From positions 992,001 through 1,056,000 of the forward strand of contig NZ_JACHNB010000001.1 of assembly GCF_014205225.1 (NCBI RefSeq): DNA of 64,000 bases, in the 5' to 3' direction. Under the pieces are notes generated by a model. That model saw only the letters and a program-made list of their open reading frames with translations, did not search any database and had not been told where the DNA came from. The position numbers and the translations under genes were made by a program. Positions 44,715-53,372 of this stretch are shown here, piece after piece. Every line of letters begins with the position of its first letter. Position 1 is the first letter of the stretch. The stretch is from Actinoplanes octamycinicus (lineage in GTDB: Bacteria > Actinomycetota > Actinomycetes > Mycobacteriales > Micromonosporaceae).

Positions 44715-45329
44715 GTGCAGAGTGACAACGTGTATCGGCTGATTCTTGCCTCCGCGAGTCCGGCTCGGCGGGCGCTGCTCACCGGCGCCGGGATCGACGC
44801 GGAGATCATCGTCAGTGGGGTGGACGAGAGCGTCGTGGAGGCCGAGGACGCGTACACGTTGAGTCTTGCGCTGGCTCGGATGAAGGCGCGGACGGTGGCG
44901 GCGGAGCTGCCGGCGGATCCGGGGGCGCTGGTGCTCGGGTGTGATTCGGTGCTGGCGTTCGAAGGGGAGATCTTCGGGAAGCCGGCGGATGCCCGGGAGG
45001 CGGCTCAGCGCTGGATGGCGATGCGCGGGAAATCCGGGGTGCTGCACACCGGGCATCACCTGACCGGGCTGGTCAGTGGGCGGCAGGCGGAGGCGGTCGG
45101 GACCACGGTGGTGCACTTCGCCGACGTGACTGACGCCGAGATCGAGGCATATGTCGCTTCTGGCGAGCCGCTTCAGGTGGCTGGGGCGTTCACGCTCGAC
45201 GGGCGTGGGGGCGCCTTCGTCGAGCGGATCGAAGGCGACCCCGGCAACGTGATCGGGCTGTCGCTTCCGTTGTTGCGCACCCTGCTCGCCGAGATGGAGG
45301 TTCCGATCACCGCTCTCTGGCGCAGCTGA
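44715..45329 (+). CDS. maf: Maf-family nucleotide pyrophosphatase
   Basis: The 204-residue protein has the Maf N-terminal LILASASPARRALL, the catalytic aspartate in LGCDSVLAFEGEIFGKP and the GAFTLDGRGGAFVERIEGDPGNVIGLSLPLL segment. It hydrolyses non-canonical or modified nucleoside triphosphates. GTG 44715 is chosen because Maf proteins start directly before the LxLAS motif; ATG 44664 would add 17 residues. In mycobacteria maf lies directly after the carboxylase epsilon gene; here 3.7 kb separate them. Confidence 0.92.
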   Translation: MQSDNVYRLILASASPARRALLTGAGIDAEIIVSGVDESVVEAEDAYTLSLALARMKARTVAAELPADPGALVLGCDSVLAFEGEIFGKPADAREAAQRWMAMRGKSGVLHTGHHLTGLVSGRQAEAVGTTVVHFADVTDAEIEAYVASGEPLQVAGAFTLDGRGGAFVERIEGDPGNVIGLSLPLLRTLLAEMEVPITALWRS

Positions 45330-45832
45330 GCTACCCGCTCCCCTGCCGCCTCGGAGTGTCGGCAGGAAGGGCACGCCCCACGCGAGGGAACGCGGCGAAG
45401 GTTCACGAGCACGACCTGCAGGGCACGCGCGACCGCCCGGAAGGCAAGGGCGCGCGACCGCCCGGAAGGCAAGGGCGCGCGACCGCGTGAGAGGCAAGGC
45501 ACGCGCGACCGCCCGGAAAGCAAAGGCGCGCGACCGCGTGAGAGGCAAGGCACACGCGACCGCCCGGAAAGCAAAGGCGCGCGACCGCGTGAGAGGCAAG
45601 GCACACGCGACCGCCCGGAAAGCAAAGGCGCGCGACCGCGTGAGAGGCAAGGCACACGCGACCGCCCGGAAAGCAAAGGCGCGCGACCGCGTGAGAGGCA
45701 AGGCACGCGCGACGGCACAAGAGGCGAAGCACGCGCGGAGGCACGAGAGACCCGGCACGCGCGACGGTGGCAGAGGACGGCCGCGGTAGGACCGGCTGCG
45801 CGCGGGAGGGATCCGGGCAGGCAGCCGGTCGG
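45330..45832. repeat. 51-bp minisatellite between maf and the ArsR-type gene
   Basis: A 51-base unit beginning GACCGCGTGAGAGGC starts at 45481, 45532, 45583, 45634 and 45685, with a degenerate lead-in from about 45420. Each unit is two related halves (ending GAGAGGCAAGGC and GGAAAGCAAAGGC). As 51 is a multiple of three, the tract is open in several frames, which gives false gene calls. No gene is called. Confidence 0.85.
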
Positions 45833-46612
45833 CTACTCGGTGGGGAGGGCGGTGCCGGTTTCCAGGTAGGTCTTGAGGCTGGAGAGGACTGACGGCCAGC
45901 CCTCGCTCACCTGCCGCAGGACTGTGCTGTCCGGCTCGAAATCGTCGTGGGTGACGGTGAGTTTGACCAGTTTGCCCTGCTGCTCCAGGTCGAAGGTCAC
46001 CTTTGACCGCCGCTCGCCGGTCACCGCCGCCAGCCACTCCGCGGAGAAGCCGTGCTTCGCCGCGAACTCCGGCGTGAACGTGTGCCAGGTGTAGGACAAC
46101 CGCCGGTGCGGCACCGACTCCAGGACCACCTGCTCCGGATCGGTGATCTCCAGCCCGCCGACCTTCCAGCCGACCGGGCTGCCGACCGCCCAGTCGCTGA
46201 CGAACTCGACCCCCCAGTACTGACTGGTGAACGCCGGCTCGGTGAGCGCCTGCCAGAGCCTCTCCGGGGTGGTCGCGATGTACGTGGTGTAGACGAAGCT
46301 CATCGGTGAACCCTCCAGCGCGGTCTTGAGATCGGCGAGCGCTTGGACGCGCCCCCGGTGGTATCGGCTGATCCAGCGGTCGGCGATGGCGTTGACCGGT
46401 TCGACGTTCAGGTGGTGCAGTTTCTCCCGCCCTCGCCGGGTGGTGGTGACCAGGCCGGCGGCCTCCAGGACGGCCAGGTGTTTGCTGACCGACTGCCGGG
46501 CCATGCCCAGCCCGGAGCAGAGCTCGCGCAGCGTCTGCCCGTTCTGCCGGTTGAGGCTGTCGAGCAGGTGGCGCCGGCTCGGGTCGGCCAGCGCCTTGAA
46601 CACCTCGTCCAT
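45833..46612 (-). CDS. ArsR-type regulator fused to an SRPBCC (AHSA1) domain
   Basis: The 259-residue protein has an ArsR winged helix (EVFKALADPSRRHLLDSL, GMARQSVSKHLAVLEAAGLV) and, after about residue 100, an AHSA1-like SRPBCC domain (FVYTTYIATTPERLWQALTEPAFTSQYWG and KLTVTHDDFEPDS). The two often occur as separate neighbouring genes; here they form one polypeptide. ATG 46612 is chosen over the upstream 46678. The regulator probably represses its own gene and binds a hydrophobic ligand in its SRPBCC cavity. It is divergent from the carboxylase alpha gene, 108 bases away. Confidence 0.88.
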   Translation of the reverse strand: MDEVFKALADPSRRHLLDSLNRQNGQTLRELCSGLGMARQSVSKHLAVLEAAGLVTTTRRGREKLHHLNVEPVNAIADRWISRYHRGRVQALADLKTALEGSPMSFVYTTYIATTPERLWQALTEPAFTSQYWGVEFVSDWAVGSPVGWKVGGLEITDPEQVVLESVPHRRLSYTWHTFTPEFAAKHGFSAEWLAAVTGERRSKVTFDLEQQGKLVKLTVTHDDFEPDSTVLRQVSEGWPSVLSSLKTYLETGTALPTE

Positions 46613-46720
46613 CCGATCACCCCAGACCCATAATAGGCAGCCAAATGGCTGCCTTTCAAGAACATGAGAGTCGATCACAGAGGGAGCGACTACGGGCTGA
46701 ACTCCCGTTAGGCTCTAGCC

Positions 46721-48469
46721 GTGCGGAAGATATTGATCGCCAACCGCGGCGAGATCGCCCTCCGGGTCATCCGGGCCTGCAAGGACGCCGGCCTCACCAG
46801 CGTCGCCGTCTACGCCGACAGTGATCGCGACGCGCCACACGCCCGGCTCGCCGACGAGGCGTACGCACTGGACGGCGAGACCGCCGCCGACACGTACCTG
46901 CGGATCGACAAGCTGATCGAGATCGCCAGGAAGGCCGGGGCGGACGCCGTCCATCCCGGCTACGGCTTCCTCTCGGAGAACGCCGAGTTCGCTCAGGCCG
47001 TACAGGAAAATGATCTGACCTGGATCGGGCCGAGTCCGCAAGCGATCCGCGATCTCGGTGACAAGGTCACCGCGCGGCACATCGCGCAGCGCGCGGGTGC
47101 GCCGCTGGTGCCGGGCACCCCGGAGCCGGTGGCGGACGCCGCCGAGATCGTCGCCTTCGCTCAGGAGCACGGCCTGCCGGTCGCCATCAAGGCGGCGTTC
47201 GGCGGTGGCGGGCGTGGGCTCAAGGTGGCCCGGACGATCGAGGAGATCCCGGCGCTGTTCGAGAGCGCGACCCGGGAGGCGATGGCCGCCTTCGGTCGCG
47301 GCGAGTGCTTCGTCGAGCGCTACCTGGACCGGCCGCGGCACGTCGAGGCGCAGGTCATCGCGGACACGCACGGCAACGTGATCGTGGTCGGCACGCGGGA
47401 CTGCTCGCTGCAGCGCCGGCACCAGAAACTGGTCGAGGAGGCGCCCGCGCCGTTCCTCAGCGACGAGCAGCGCGCCAAGATCCACGAGAGTGCCAAGGCG
47501 ATCTGCCGCGAGGCCGGCTACTACGGCGCCGGCACGGTGGAATATCTGGTCGGCCAGGACGGGACGATCTCGTTCCTGGAGGTGAACACGCGGCTGCAGG
47601 TGGAGCACCCGGTCAGCGAGGAGACCACCGGCATCGACCTGGTCCGCGAGCAGTTCCGGATCGCGGCCGGCGAGCGGCTGGCGATCACCGAGGACCCGCA
47701 GCCGCGCGGGCACGCCATCGAGTTCCGGATCAACGGCGAGGACGCCGGCCGCGGCTTCCTCCCGGCGCCGGGCACGGTCACCGCGCTGACCTGGCCGTCC
47801 GGTCCGGGCGTGCGGGTCGACTCGGGGGTCGAGCAGGGCAGCGTGATCGGCGGCAACTTCGACTCGATGCTCGCGAAGATCATCGTCACCGGCGCGACCC
47901 GGGAGCAGGCGCTGGAGCGGGCCCGCCGGGTGCTGGACGAGACGGTGATCGAGGGCATCGCCACGGTGCTGCCGTTCCACCGCGCGGTGATCCGCGACGC
48001 GGCGTTCACCAGCGAGCCGTTCACCGTGCACACCCGGTGGATCGAGACCGAGTGGGTCAACGAGGTGCCGCCGTCCGGCCCGCCGGCCGCCGCCGGCGGC
48101 GAGGCCGTCGAACGCGAGACCGTCGTGGTCGAGGTGGGCGGCCGGCGCATCGAGGTCCGCCTCCCCAAGACCATGCTTTCCGGTACGACCGGAGCCCCGT
48201 CCCCGAAACGCCCGGCGTCCCGGTCCCGCAGCGGCGCGGCGAGCACCGCGGCCGGCGGCGACAGCCTCACCGCCCCGATGCAGGGCACCATCGTGAAGGT
48301 CGCCGCGCAGAACGGCGACCAGGTCAACGAGGGTGACGTGATCGTGGTGGTCGAGGCGATGAAGATGGAGCAGCCGCTGCCCGCGCACAAGTCGGGCACG
48401 GTCTCCGGACTGTCCCTGGAGGTCGGCGCGACGGTCACGGCCGGCGCGGTGATCTGCACGATCGAGTAG
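46721..48469 (+). CDS. accA3: Acyl-CoA carboxylase alpha subunit (biotin carboxylase and BCCP)
   Basis: The 582-residue protein starts with [17 protein letters not shown], carries the ATP-grasp part ([42 protein letters not shown]) and ends in the biotinyl domain with [12 protein letters not shown], where the lysine of EAMKM is biotinylated by BirA. GTG 46721 is used. It combines with the beta and epsilon subunits coded earlier. The symbol follows the mycobacterial counterpart by gene order. Confidence 0.95.
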   Translation: MRKILIANRGEIALRVIRACKDAGLTSVAVYADSDRDAPHARLADEAYALDGETAADTYLRIDKLIEIARKAGADAVHPGYGFLSENAEFAQAVQENDLTWIGPSPQAIRDLGDKVTARHIAQRAGAPLVPGTPEPVADAAEIVAFAQEHGLPVAIKAAFGGGGRGLKVARTIEEIPALFESATREAMAAFGRGECFVERYLDRPRHVEAQVIADTHGNVIVVGTRDCSLQRRHQKLVEEAPAPFLSDEQRAKIHESAKAICREAGYYGAGTVEYLVGQDGTISFLEVNTRLQVEHPVSEETTGIDLVREQFRIAAGERLAITEDPQPRGHAIEFRINGEDAGRGFLPAPGTVTALTWPSGPGVRVDSGVEQGSVIGGNFDSMLAKIIVTGATREQALERARRVLDETVIEGIATVLPFHRAVIRDAAFTSEPFTVHTRWIETEWVNEVPPSGPPAAAGGEAVERETVVVEVGGRRIEVRLPKTMLSGTTGAPSPKRPASRSRSGAASTAAGGDSLTAPMQGTIVKVAAQNGDQVNEGDVIVVVEAMKMEQPLPAHKSGTVSGLSLEVGATVTAGAVICTIE

Positions 48470-48476
48470 TCCGGGC

Positions 48477-49112
48477 TCAGCCGCCCATCTGCCGGACGCG
48501 GCCCAGGATCAGCCGGGCCGCGTCCTCCGGGTCCTCGTGGGCGCTGTCCGGGAAGGCGCCGCTGAGCCACAGCGTGGCGAACCCGTGCACCATCGACCAG
48601 GCGGCCAGCCCCACCTCCCGCACCTCGTCGGAGACCAGCTCGGAGGCGCCCTCGCGGGCCGGCCGGGCGGGCACCTCCACCCCGGGCCCGGCCAGTGGCG
48701 CGTCCGGCAGGTCGGTCATCCCGGCGTAGAGCGCGTCCGCCGCCTGCCGGCGCGCGGCGAGCAGGTCCGGGTCGTCGGCGTGGTAGAGGTCGGTCCGGAA
48801 CATCACCTCGAAGACCGCCCGGTGCGCCAGCGCGAACCGGAGATAGGTCACCCCCAGCTCGAGCAGGCTGCTGCTGGCCAGCCGGGAGGTGGCCAGGGCC
48901 TTGGCCAGCTGGTCGAAGCCGTCGGTGGCCAGGGCGGTGAGCAGCCCGGCCTTGTCCGCGAAGTGGTGAGCCGGCGCGGCGTGCGAAACCCCGGCGCGGC
49001 GGGCCAGGTCACGCATGCTGAGGGCGGTGACGCCGGACTCGGCGATCGCTTCGGCCGCCGCGTTGAGCAGGGCGCGGCGCAGGTCACCGTGGTGATAGCT
49101 CTGCCTGGTCAT
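48477..49112 (-). CDS. TetR/AcrR-family transcriptional regulator
   Basis: The 211-residue protein has an N-terminal TetR helix-turn-helix (ALLNAAAEAIAESGVTALSMRDLARRAGVSHAAPAHHFADKAGLL) and a ligand-binding C-terminal domain with MVHGFATLWLSG. ATG 49112 is used. Seven bases separate it from the convergent carboxylase alpha stop. It is divergent from the DedA gene. A partly palindromic GGTTAACTAGCC (49120-49131) just upstream of its start could be an autoregulatory operator. Confidence 0.9.
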   Translation of the reverse strand: MTRQSYHHGDLRRALLNAAAEAIAESGVTALSMRDLARRAGVSHAAPAHHFADKAGLLTALATDGFDQLAKALATSRLASSSLLELGVTYLRFALAHRAVFEVMFRTDLYHADDPDLLAARRQAADALYAGMTDLPDAPLAGPGVEVPARPAREGASELVSDEVREVGLAAWSMVHGFATLWLSGAFPDSAHEDPEDAARLILGRVRQMGG

Positions 49113-49413
49113 CGGCCAAGGTTAACTAGCCATCGACAAGATGACCCAGAGGCGGGCCGCCAGTACGGGACCTACCGGCGGCCCGCGGCTGCGGCGTCGG
49201 AACGGGGGATCCGGCGCCCGCAGGCCCTGCCAACGGTACGCCCCGCGGCTGTAGACACCGGGAAAACCGGGGGCGGGAAGGGACCTTTCGGCCGTACCGT
49301 GGCGGGCATCACGGTCTGCCCGGAGCGTGAACGGCGCATGCTGGACACAGCGCCCTCTCAGCAGCGTTCGCGCAGAATGCCGTGAACCCCGAGCCCGCGA
49401 GGTGGCCCCTGCG
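49113..49413. promoter_or_regulatory. Divergent region between TetR and DedA genes
   Basis: The gap of about 300 bases holds a partial palindrome GGTTAACTAGCC at 49120-49131 next to the TetR start and a 10-bp inverted repeat (arms 49152-49161 and 49177-49186). No small gene is supported. The operator suggestion rests only on position and symmetry. Confidence 0.35.
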
Positions 49414-50208
49414 ATGACCGAGCTGCTGACCATGTTGGCGTCGCCGGCGTGGGTTTACCTCGCGTTGTTCGGCTTCCTCGCGGTGGACGCCCTGATCCCG
49501 GTGGTGCCGATCCAGGCCATCATGATCACGTCCGGCGCGCTGACCGTCTACGGCGACATGAACCTGGCCGTGGTGATCCTGGTCGGGGCGCTCGGCATGT
49601 TCACCGGGGATGCGATCGCCTTCGTCCTGGGCCGGTCGACCGGGCACCGGCTGAGCGCGTTACGCGCCCGGTTCGCCCCGCGGAACGAGGAAGGCGGGAA
49701 TTCGCGGACCCGGCAGGCCGCCGAGCGCTTCACCCGCGGCCTGCGCCGGCCCGGCCCGCTGGTGGTGCTGCTCTGCCGGTTCGTGCCGGGCGGCCGGATG
49801 GCGTCGGGGTACCACGCCGGCCGCAGCCAGTACCCGATCAAGCTGTTCGTCGGGTACGACGGCGCCGCCGCGATCTGCTGGGCCTGTTACGGCGGGCTGG
49901 TCGGGCACCTGGGCGGCACCGCGATCACCCAGTCCGCCTGGCGGCTGTTCGCGATCGCGGCGACCGCCGCGCTGATCTTCGGCACGGCCGGCTGGGTCCT
50001 CGCCCTGTTCGGCGGGAAGCCTTCGCCCGGCGAGAGCGGGGCTCCTTCGCTCAGCGAGAACGGGACACGCTCGCTCAGCGAGAGCGGGACGCCGTCGCCC
50101 GGCGAGAGCGGGACACCTCAGCCGGCCGCCCCGGTCACTGAATCTCGTGCTGCATCAGCTGACGTGCCGCCTCCGCGATCGAGCCCGACAGCGACGGATA
50201 GATCGTGA
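49414..50208 (+). CDS. DedA-family membrane protein
   Basis: The 264-residue protein has several membrane helices with the DedA/VTT features ALIPVVPIQAIMITSG, GALGMFTGDAIAFVLGRSTG and LCRFVPGGRMASGYHAGRS. DedA proteins flip lipid carriers or phospholipids. ATG 49414 is chosen. The C-terminal 60 residues are a low-complexity tail of GESGTP and SESGTP words that runs 74 bases into the convergent flavoprotein gene, so the tail may be a recent extension. Confidence 0.85.
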   Translation: MTELLTMLASPAWVYLALFGFLAVDALIPVVPIQAIMITSGALTVYGDMNLAVVILVGALGMFTGDAIAFVLGRSTGHRLSALRARFAPRNEEGGNSRTRQAAERFTRGLRRPGPLVVLLCRFVPGGRMASGYHAGRSQYPIKLFVGYDGAAAICWACYGGLVGHLGGTAITQSAWRLFAIAATAALIFGTAGWVLALFGGKPSPGESGAPSLSENGTRSLSESGTPSPGESGTPQPAAPVTESRAASADVPPPRSSPTATDRS

Positions 50209-51535
50209 TGGTGTGGGCCAGCTGGTCCACGGTCAGGTTGTTCTCGATCGCCATGGTGATCGGCAGGATCAGCTCGCTCGCCTTGGGCGCCACCACCACG
50301 CCGCCGATCACCTGACCGGTCGCCGGGCGGCAGAACAGCTTGACGAACCCGTCCTGCAGGCCGGCCATCTTGGCCCGGGCGTTGCCGGTCAGCGGCAGCA
50401 TCACCTGGCGGGCCGGGGTACGCCCGGAGTCCACCTCGTTCTGCGAGACGCCGACGGTGGCCAGCTCCGGGTCGGTGAACACGTTCGCCGAGACGGTACG
50501 CAGCCGCAGCGGGGCCACCGCCTCGCCCATCGCGTGCCAGATCGCGATCCGGCCCTGCATGGCGGCGACGCTGGCCAGCGGCAGCACACCGGTGCAGTCA
50601 CCGGCCGCGTAGATGCCCGGCACGTTGGTCCGGGACACCCGGTCGACGGTGACGTACCCGCCGTTGCCGACCGCCACGCCGTACTCGGCCAGGCCCAGGT
50701 CGGCGGTGTTCGGGATGGCGCCGACCGCGATCAGCGCGTGCGAGGCCTCGATCACCTTGCCGCCGGACAGGGTGACCCGGACGCCGTTGCCGGTGTTCAC
50801 CACCGAGTCACCGCGGGACTGACTGAGAATGGTCATCCCCCGGTCGCGGAAGACCCGCTCGATCGCCATCGCGGCGTCCGCGTCCTCGTGCGGCATCACC
50901 CGCTCGCGACTGGAGACCAACGTCACCTTCACGCCCATCGCCAGGTAGGCGCTGGCGAACTCGGCACCGGTCACACCGGAGCCGATCACCACCAGGTGCT
51001 CGGGCAGCTCGGTCAGGTCGTACACCTGCCGCCAGTCCAGGATCCGCTCGCCGTCCGGGCGGGCGGTGGGCAGCACCCGCGGGGTGGCGCCGGTGGCCAG
51101 CAGGACGGTGTCGGCCTCGATCGCGTACTGCGCGCCGCCCTCCGGGGTGATCAGCACCTGGTGGGTGTGGCCGAGCCGGTCCTCGCCCATCCGGGCCCGG
51201 CCGCGGACCACGTCCACCCCGGCCTTGACCAGCTTGGTCTGGATGTCGCCGGACTGCGCCAGGGCCAGTTTCTTGACCCGCTCGTTGACCGCGACCGCGT
51301 CGACGCTGACCCCGTCCAGCCCGCTGGAGCGGATCCCGAAGGCGTCGTTGTTGCGGTACCCGGTCATCACCTCGGAGCTGGCGATGAAGGTCTTCGACGG
51401 CACACAGTCGGTCAGCACACAGGCGCCACCGGGGCCGTCCGCCTCGACCAGGGTCACATCGGCATCGAGCTGTGCGGCGACCAGAGCCGCCTCATAACCG
51501 CCCGGTCCCCCACCGATGATCACGATCCGACTCAC
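50135..51535 (-). CDS. lpdA: NAD(P)H-quinone dehydrogenase / LpdA-type flavoprotein
   Basis: The 466-residue protein is a pyridine nucleotide-disulfide oxidoreductase. The FAD motif IVIIGGGPGGYEAALVA, the redox pair in GACVLTDCVPSKT, the NAD(P) motif VVIGSGVTGAEFA and VPGIYAAGDCTG are present. The name follows mycobacterial LpdA (Rv3303c), with which gene order also agrees; the disulfide pair appears complete, so quinone or disulfide substrates are both possible. GTG 51535 has GGAGG eight bases upstream. Its 3' end lies within the DedA gene. Confidence 0.88.
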   Translation of the reverse strand: MSRIVIIGGGPGGYEAALVAAQLDADVTLVEADGPGGACVLTDCVPSKTFIASSEVMTGYRNNDAFGIRSSGLDGVSVDAVAVNERVKKLALAQSGDIQTKLVKAGVDVVRGRARMGEDRLGHTHQVLITPEGGAQYAIEADTVLLATGATPRVLPTARPDGERILDWRQVYDLTELPEHLVVIGSGVTGAEFASAYLAMGVKVTLVSSRERVMPHEDADAAMAIERVFRDRGMTILSQSRGDSVVNTGNGVRVTLSGGKVIEASHALIAVGAIPNTADLGLAEYGVAVGNGGYVTVDRVSRTNVPGIYAAGDCTGVLPLASVAAMQGRIAIWHAMGEAVAPLRLRTVSANVFTDPELATVGVSQNEVDSGRTPARQVMLPLTGNARAKMAGLQDGFVKLFCRPATGQVIGGVVVAPKASELILPITMAIENNLTVDQLAHTITIYPSLSGSIAEAARQLMQHEIQ

Positions 51536-51646
51536 GATTTTCCGACCTCCAAAAGAGCGGCTCTGGTTCGCCGCGGGAAAAAGCGGTTGTGCCGACACGC
51601 ACTCCTCATATTCTCACCACCCGCTCATACGACTATCGTCGTCGCC

Positions 51647-52108
51647 GTGCGTCATTACGCCGCGTATGGCTCGAACCTGGACCCCGCCCGCATGCTGGCC
51701 TACTGTCCGCACTCGCCCATGGTGGGCGTGGGGTGGATCGAGGGCTGGCGTCTCACCTTCGCCGGAGAGGGGGAAATGGGCTGGGAGGGAGCGGTGACGA
51801 CGATCGTCGAGTCGCCCGGCGACCGCGTCTTCGTCTCGCTCTACGACGTGCATCCGTGGGATGCGGCACAGCTCGACGAGGTCGAGGGGGTGCCGGCCGG
51901 GACGTACCAGAAACTCACCGTGCGTGTATCGACGCTCGACGGTGAGGTGCCCGCCTGGGTCTACGTCTTCGCCGGTTACGAGGGTGGCCTGCCCACCGCG
52001 TGGTACCTCTCGGAGATCGCCAGCGCCGCCGAGAAGGCCGGGGCACCCGACGACTACGTCAGCGAGCTGCGGCACCGGCCGACCGGCACGGCGTCGCCGG
52101 AGAGCTAG
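51647..52108 (+). CDS. Gamma-glutamylcyclotransferase-like protein
   Basis: The 153-residue protein starts HYAAYGSNLDPARM, the GGCT-fold motif YGSNL, and has a likely catalytic glutamate region in LDEVEGVPAGTYQK. The fold converts gamma-glutamyl peptides to 5-oxoproline or acts on related amines. GTG 51647 is used. The same neighbour occurs beside lpdA in mycobacteria. Its stop is one base from the convergent GNAT stop. Confidence 0.85.
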   Translation: MRHYAAYGSNLDPARMLAYCPHSPMVGVGWIEGWRLTFAGEGEMGWEGAVTTIVESPGDRVFVSLYDVHPWDAAQLDEVEGVPAGTYQKLTVRVSTLDGEVPAWVYVFAGYEGGLPTAWYLSEIASAAEKAGAPDDYVSELRHRPTGTASPES

Positions 52109-52109
52109 C

Positions 52110-53075
52110 TCAGGCCGCCTTGACGGTGGTCTGATAGACGTTCGCCCGGTAGAGCGGGGTCATCCCGACCTTCCGGTACAACCGCGCGGCCTCGGTCGGG
52201 TTCGCCATGTCCACGCCCAGGCCGACCAGCGGCCGGCCCTTCGCCGCGTAGACCGCGAAGGCCCGGCGCAGCAAGGCTTCCCCCAAACCCCTCTTACGGT
52301 ACGACCGGAGCACGGCCAGGCTGCGTACCCAGGCCTCGTTGGTCCCCTCGTCCGGATCGGCCGACTGGAGCACGCCGGCCAGCTCGCCGTCCGCCTCGGC
52401 GACGAACCACTCGTCGAAGGAGACCGTGGTCTCCGCCTCGAACTGCCGCCGCCAGTCGGCGTAGCCCGCCGACGGGTGGTCGGAGTCGAGGAACGCCTCC
52501 TCGATCACCGCGTGGAAGCGGCGCATCTCGGCCTCGTCGTCGGGCCGCACCGGCCGGATGGTCACCCCCGCCGGCGGCTCGGGGGCCTCGGGCGAGACAC
52601 CGTCCAGCGCCATCCGCATCCGGGCGTGCTGCTTGAGGAAGGTGAACCCGGCCGCGGTGAGCAGCTCGATGTACCGCTCCTCGGTCGGCAGCGCGGCGGC
52701 CCGCACCGCGTACGGGTCGTGGCCCAGCTCGGCGGCCCGCTCCGCCATCCGGGCCAGCATCAGCTCCAGCAACGGGCGCTGGGCGGGCAGCCCGCGCTCC
52801 GGCCAGACGTACACCTCGAGCAGGTCGCGGGCCTGGCCGGTCGGGTTCCGCGGATAGGCCCACCCGGCGATCCGCCCGTCGGCGTCGAAGGCCAGCCAGG
52901 AGTCCCGGGACATGTCGGTGTTCGGCCCGGTCAGCTCCTCGCGCACCTCGTCGGCGGTGAAGTCCGGCTCGCCGACCGCGGCGATGTCGCTGGCGTGCAC
53001 CAGGGACAGGATCAGCGGCACGTCGTCGAGGGTGGGCCGGCGGGTGCTCCAGCCGGCCGGCAGCTGCGCGCTCAT
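52110..53075 (-). CDS. Double-GNAT acetyltransferase
   Basis: The 321-residue protein has two GNAT halves: one with WLAFDADGRIAGWAYPRNPTG and LEVYVWPERGLPAQRPLLELM, and a second with VRSLAVLRSYRKRGLGEALLRRAF, the acetyl-CoA binding R-x-x-G-x-G/A motif. Only the C-terminal half has a full binding loop, as in mycothiol synthase-like proteins. ATG 53075 is chosen. The substrate is unknown. Confidence 0.82.
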   Translation of the reverse strand: MSAQLPAGWSTRRPTLDDVPLILSLVHASDIAAVGEPDFTADEVREELTGPNTDMSRDSWLAFDADGRIAGWAYPRNPTGQARDLLEVYVWPERGLPAQRPLLELMLARMAERAAELGHDPYAVRAAALPTEERYIELLTAAGFTFLKQHARMRMALDGVSPEAPEPPAGVTIRPVRPDDEAEMRRFHAVIEEAFLDSDHPSAGYADWRRQFEAETTVSFDEWFVAEADGELAGVLQSADPDEGTNEAWVRSLAVLRSYRKRGLGEALLRRAFAVYAAKGRPLVGLGVDMANPTEAARLYRKVGMTPLYRANVYQTTVKAA

Positions 53076-53123
53076 CCCGGCATCCGACCACGCGGGCCCT
53101 CCGCTGCCAACCGATTTCGGCAC

Positions 53124-53289
53124 GCGCGCCGGCCTGCCGGTTGCCTGCCCGGGGTGTGTCGCGCGCGCCGGCCTGCCGGTTGGCTGCCCGGGGTGTCGCG
53201 GGCAGCGGCCTGCCGGATGGCTGTCCCAGGTGTCGCGCGGCGGCGAGTCACCGCGGACCGCCGATCCCGGCCGGGACCGGCGGTCCGCG
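53124..53289. repeat. Three tandem repeats and a long hairpin in a divergent gap
   Basis: A GGCCTGCCGG-led unit starts at 53131, 53170 and 53207 (37-39 bases each). A hairpin follows at 53252-53289 with a 12-bp outer stem (GCGGACCGCCG against CGGCGGTCCGC plus one pair) and an inner TCCCGG/CCGGGA stem. The hairpin would fit a terminator but lies between divergent genes, so it may be a relic or may protect one promoter from read-through. Confidence 0.65.
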
Positions 53290-53372
53290 CTGTGGCCGGT
53301 ATCTCAGGGCTGAACGGCCATCAATCCAGGGAGCGTTTTCCTTAATCGGTCAGGGAGAGCAGAATCGGGCAG

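Noticed and set aside
45410..45789. Repetitive protein genes on both strands
   Set aside because: All are translations of the 51-bp minisatellite, open because 51 is divisible by three.
44334..46037. 567-residue minus-strand open frame over maf and the minisatellite
   Set aside because: It runs through the repeat array and the antisense of maf; no conserved motif is present.
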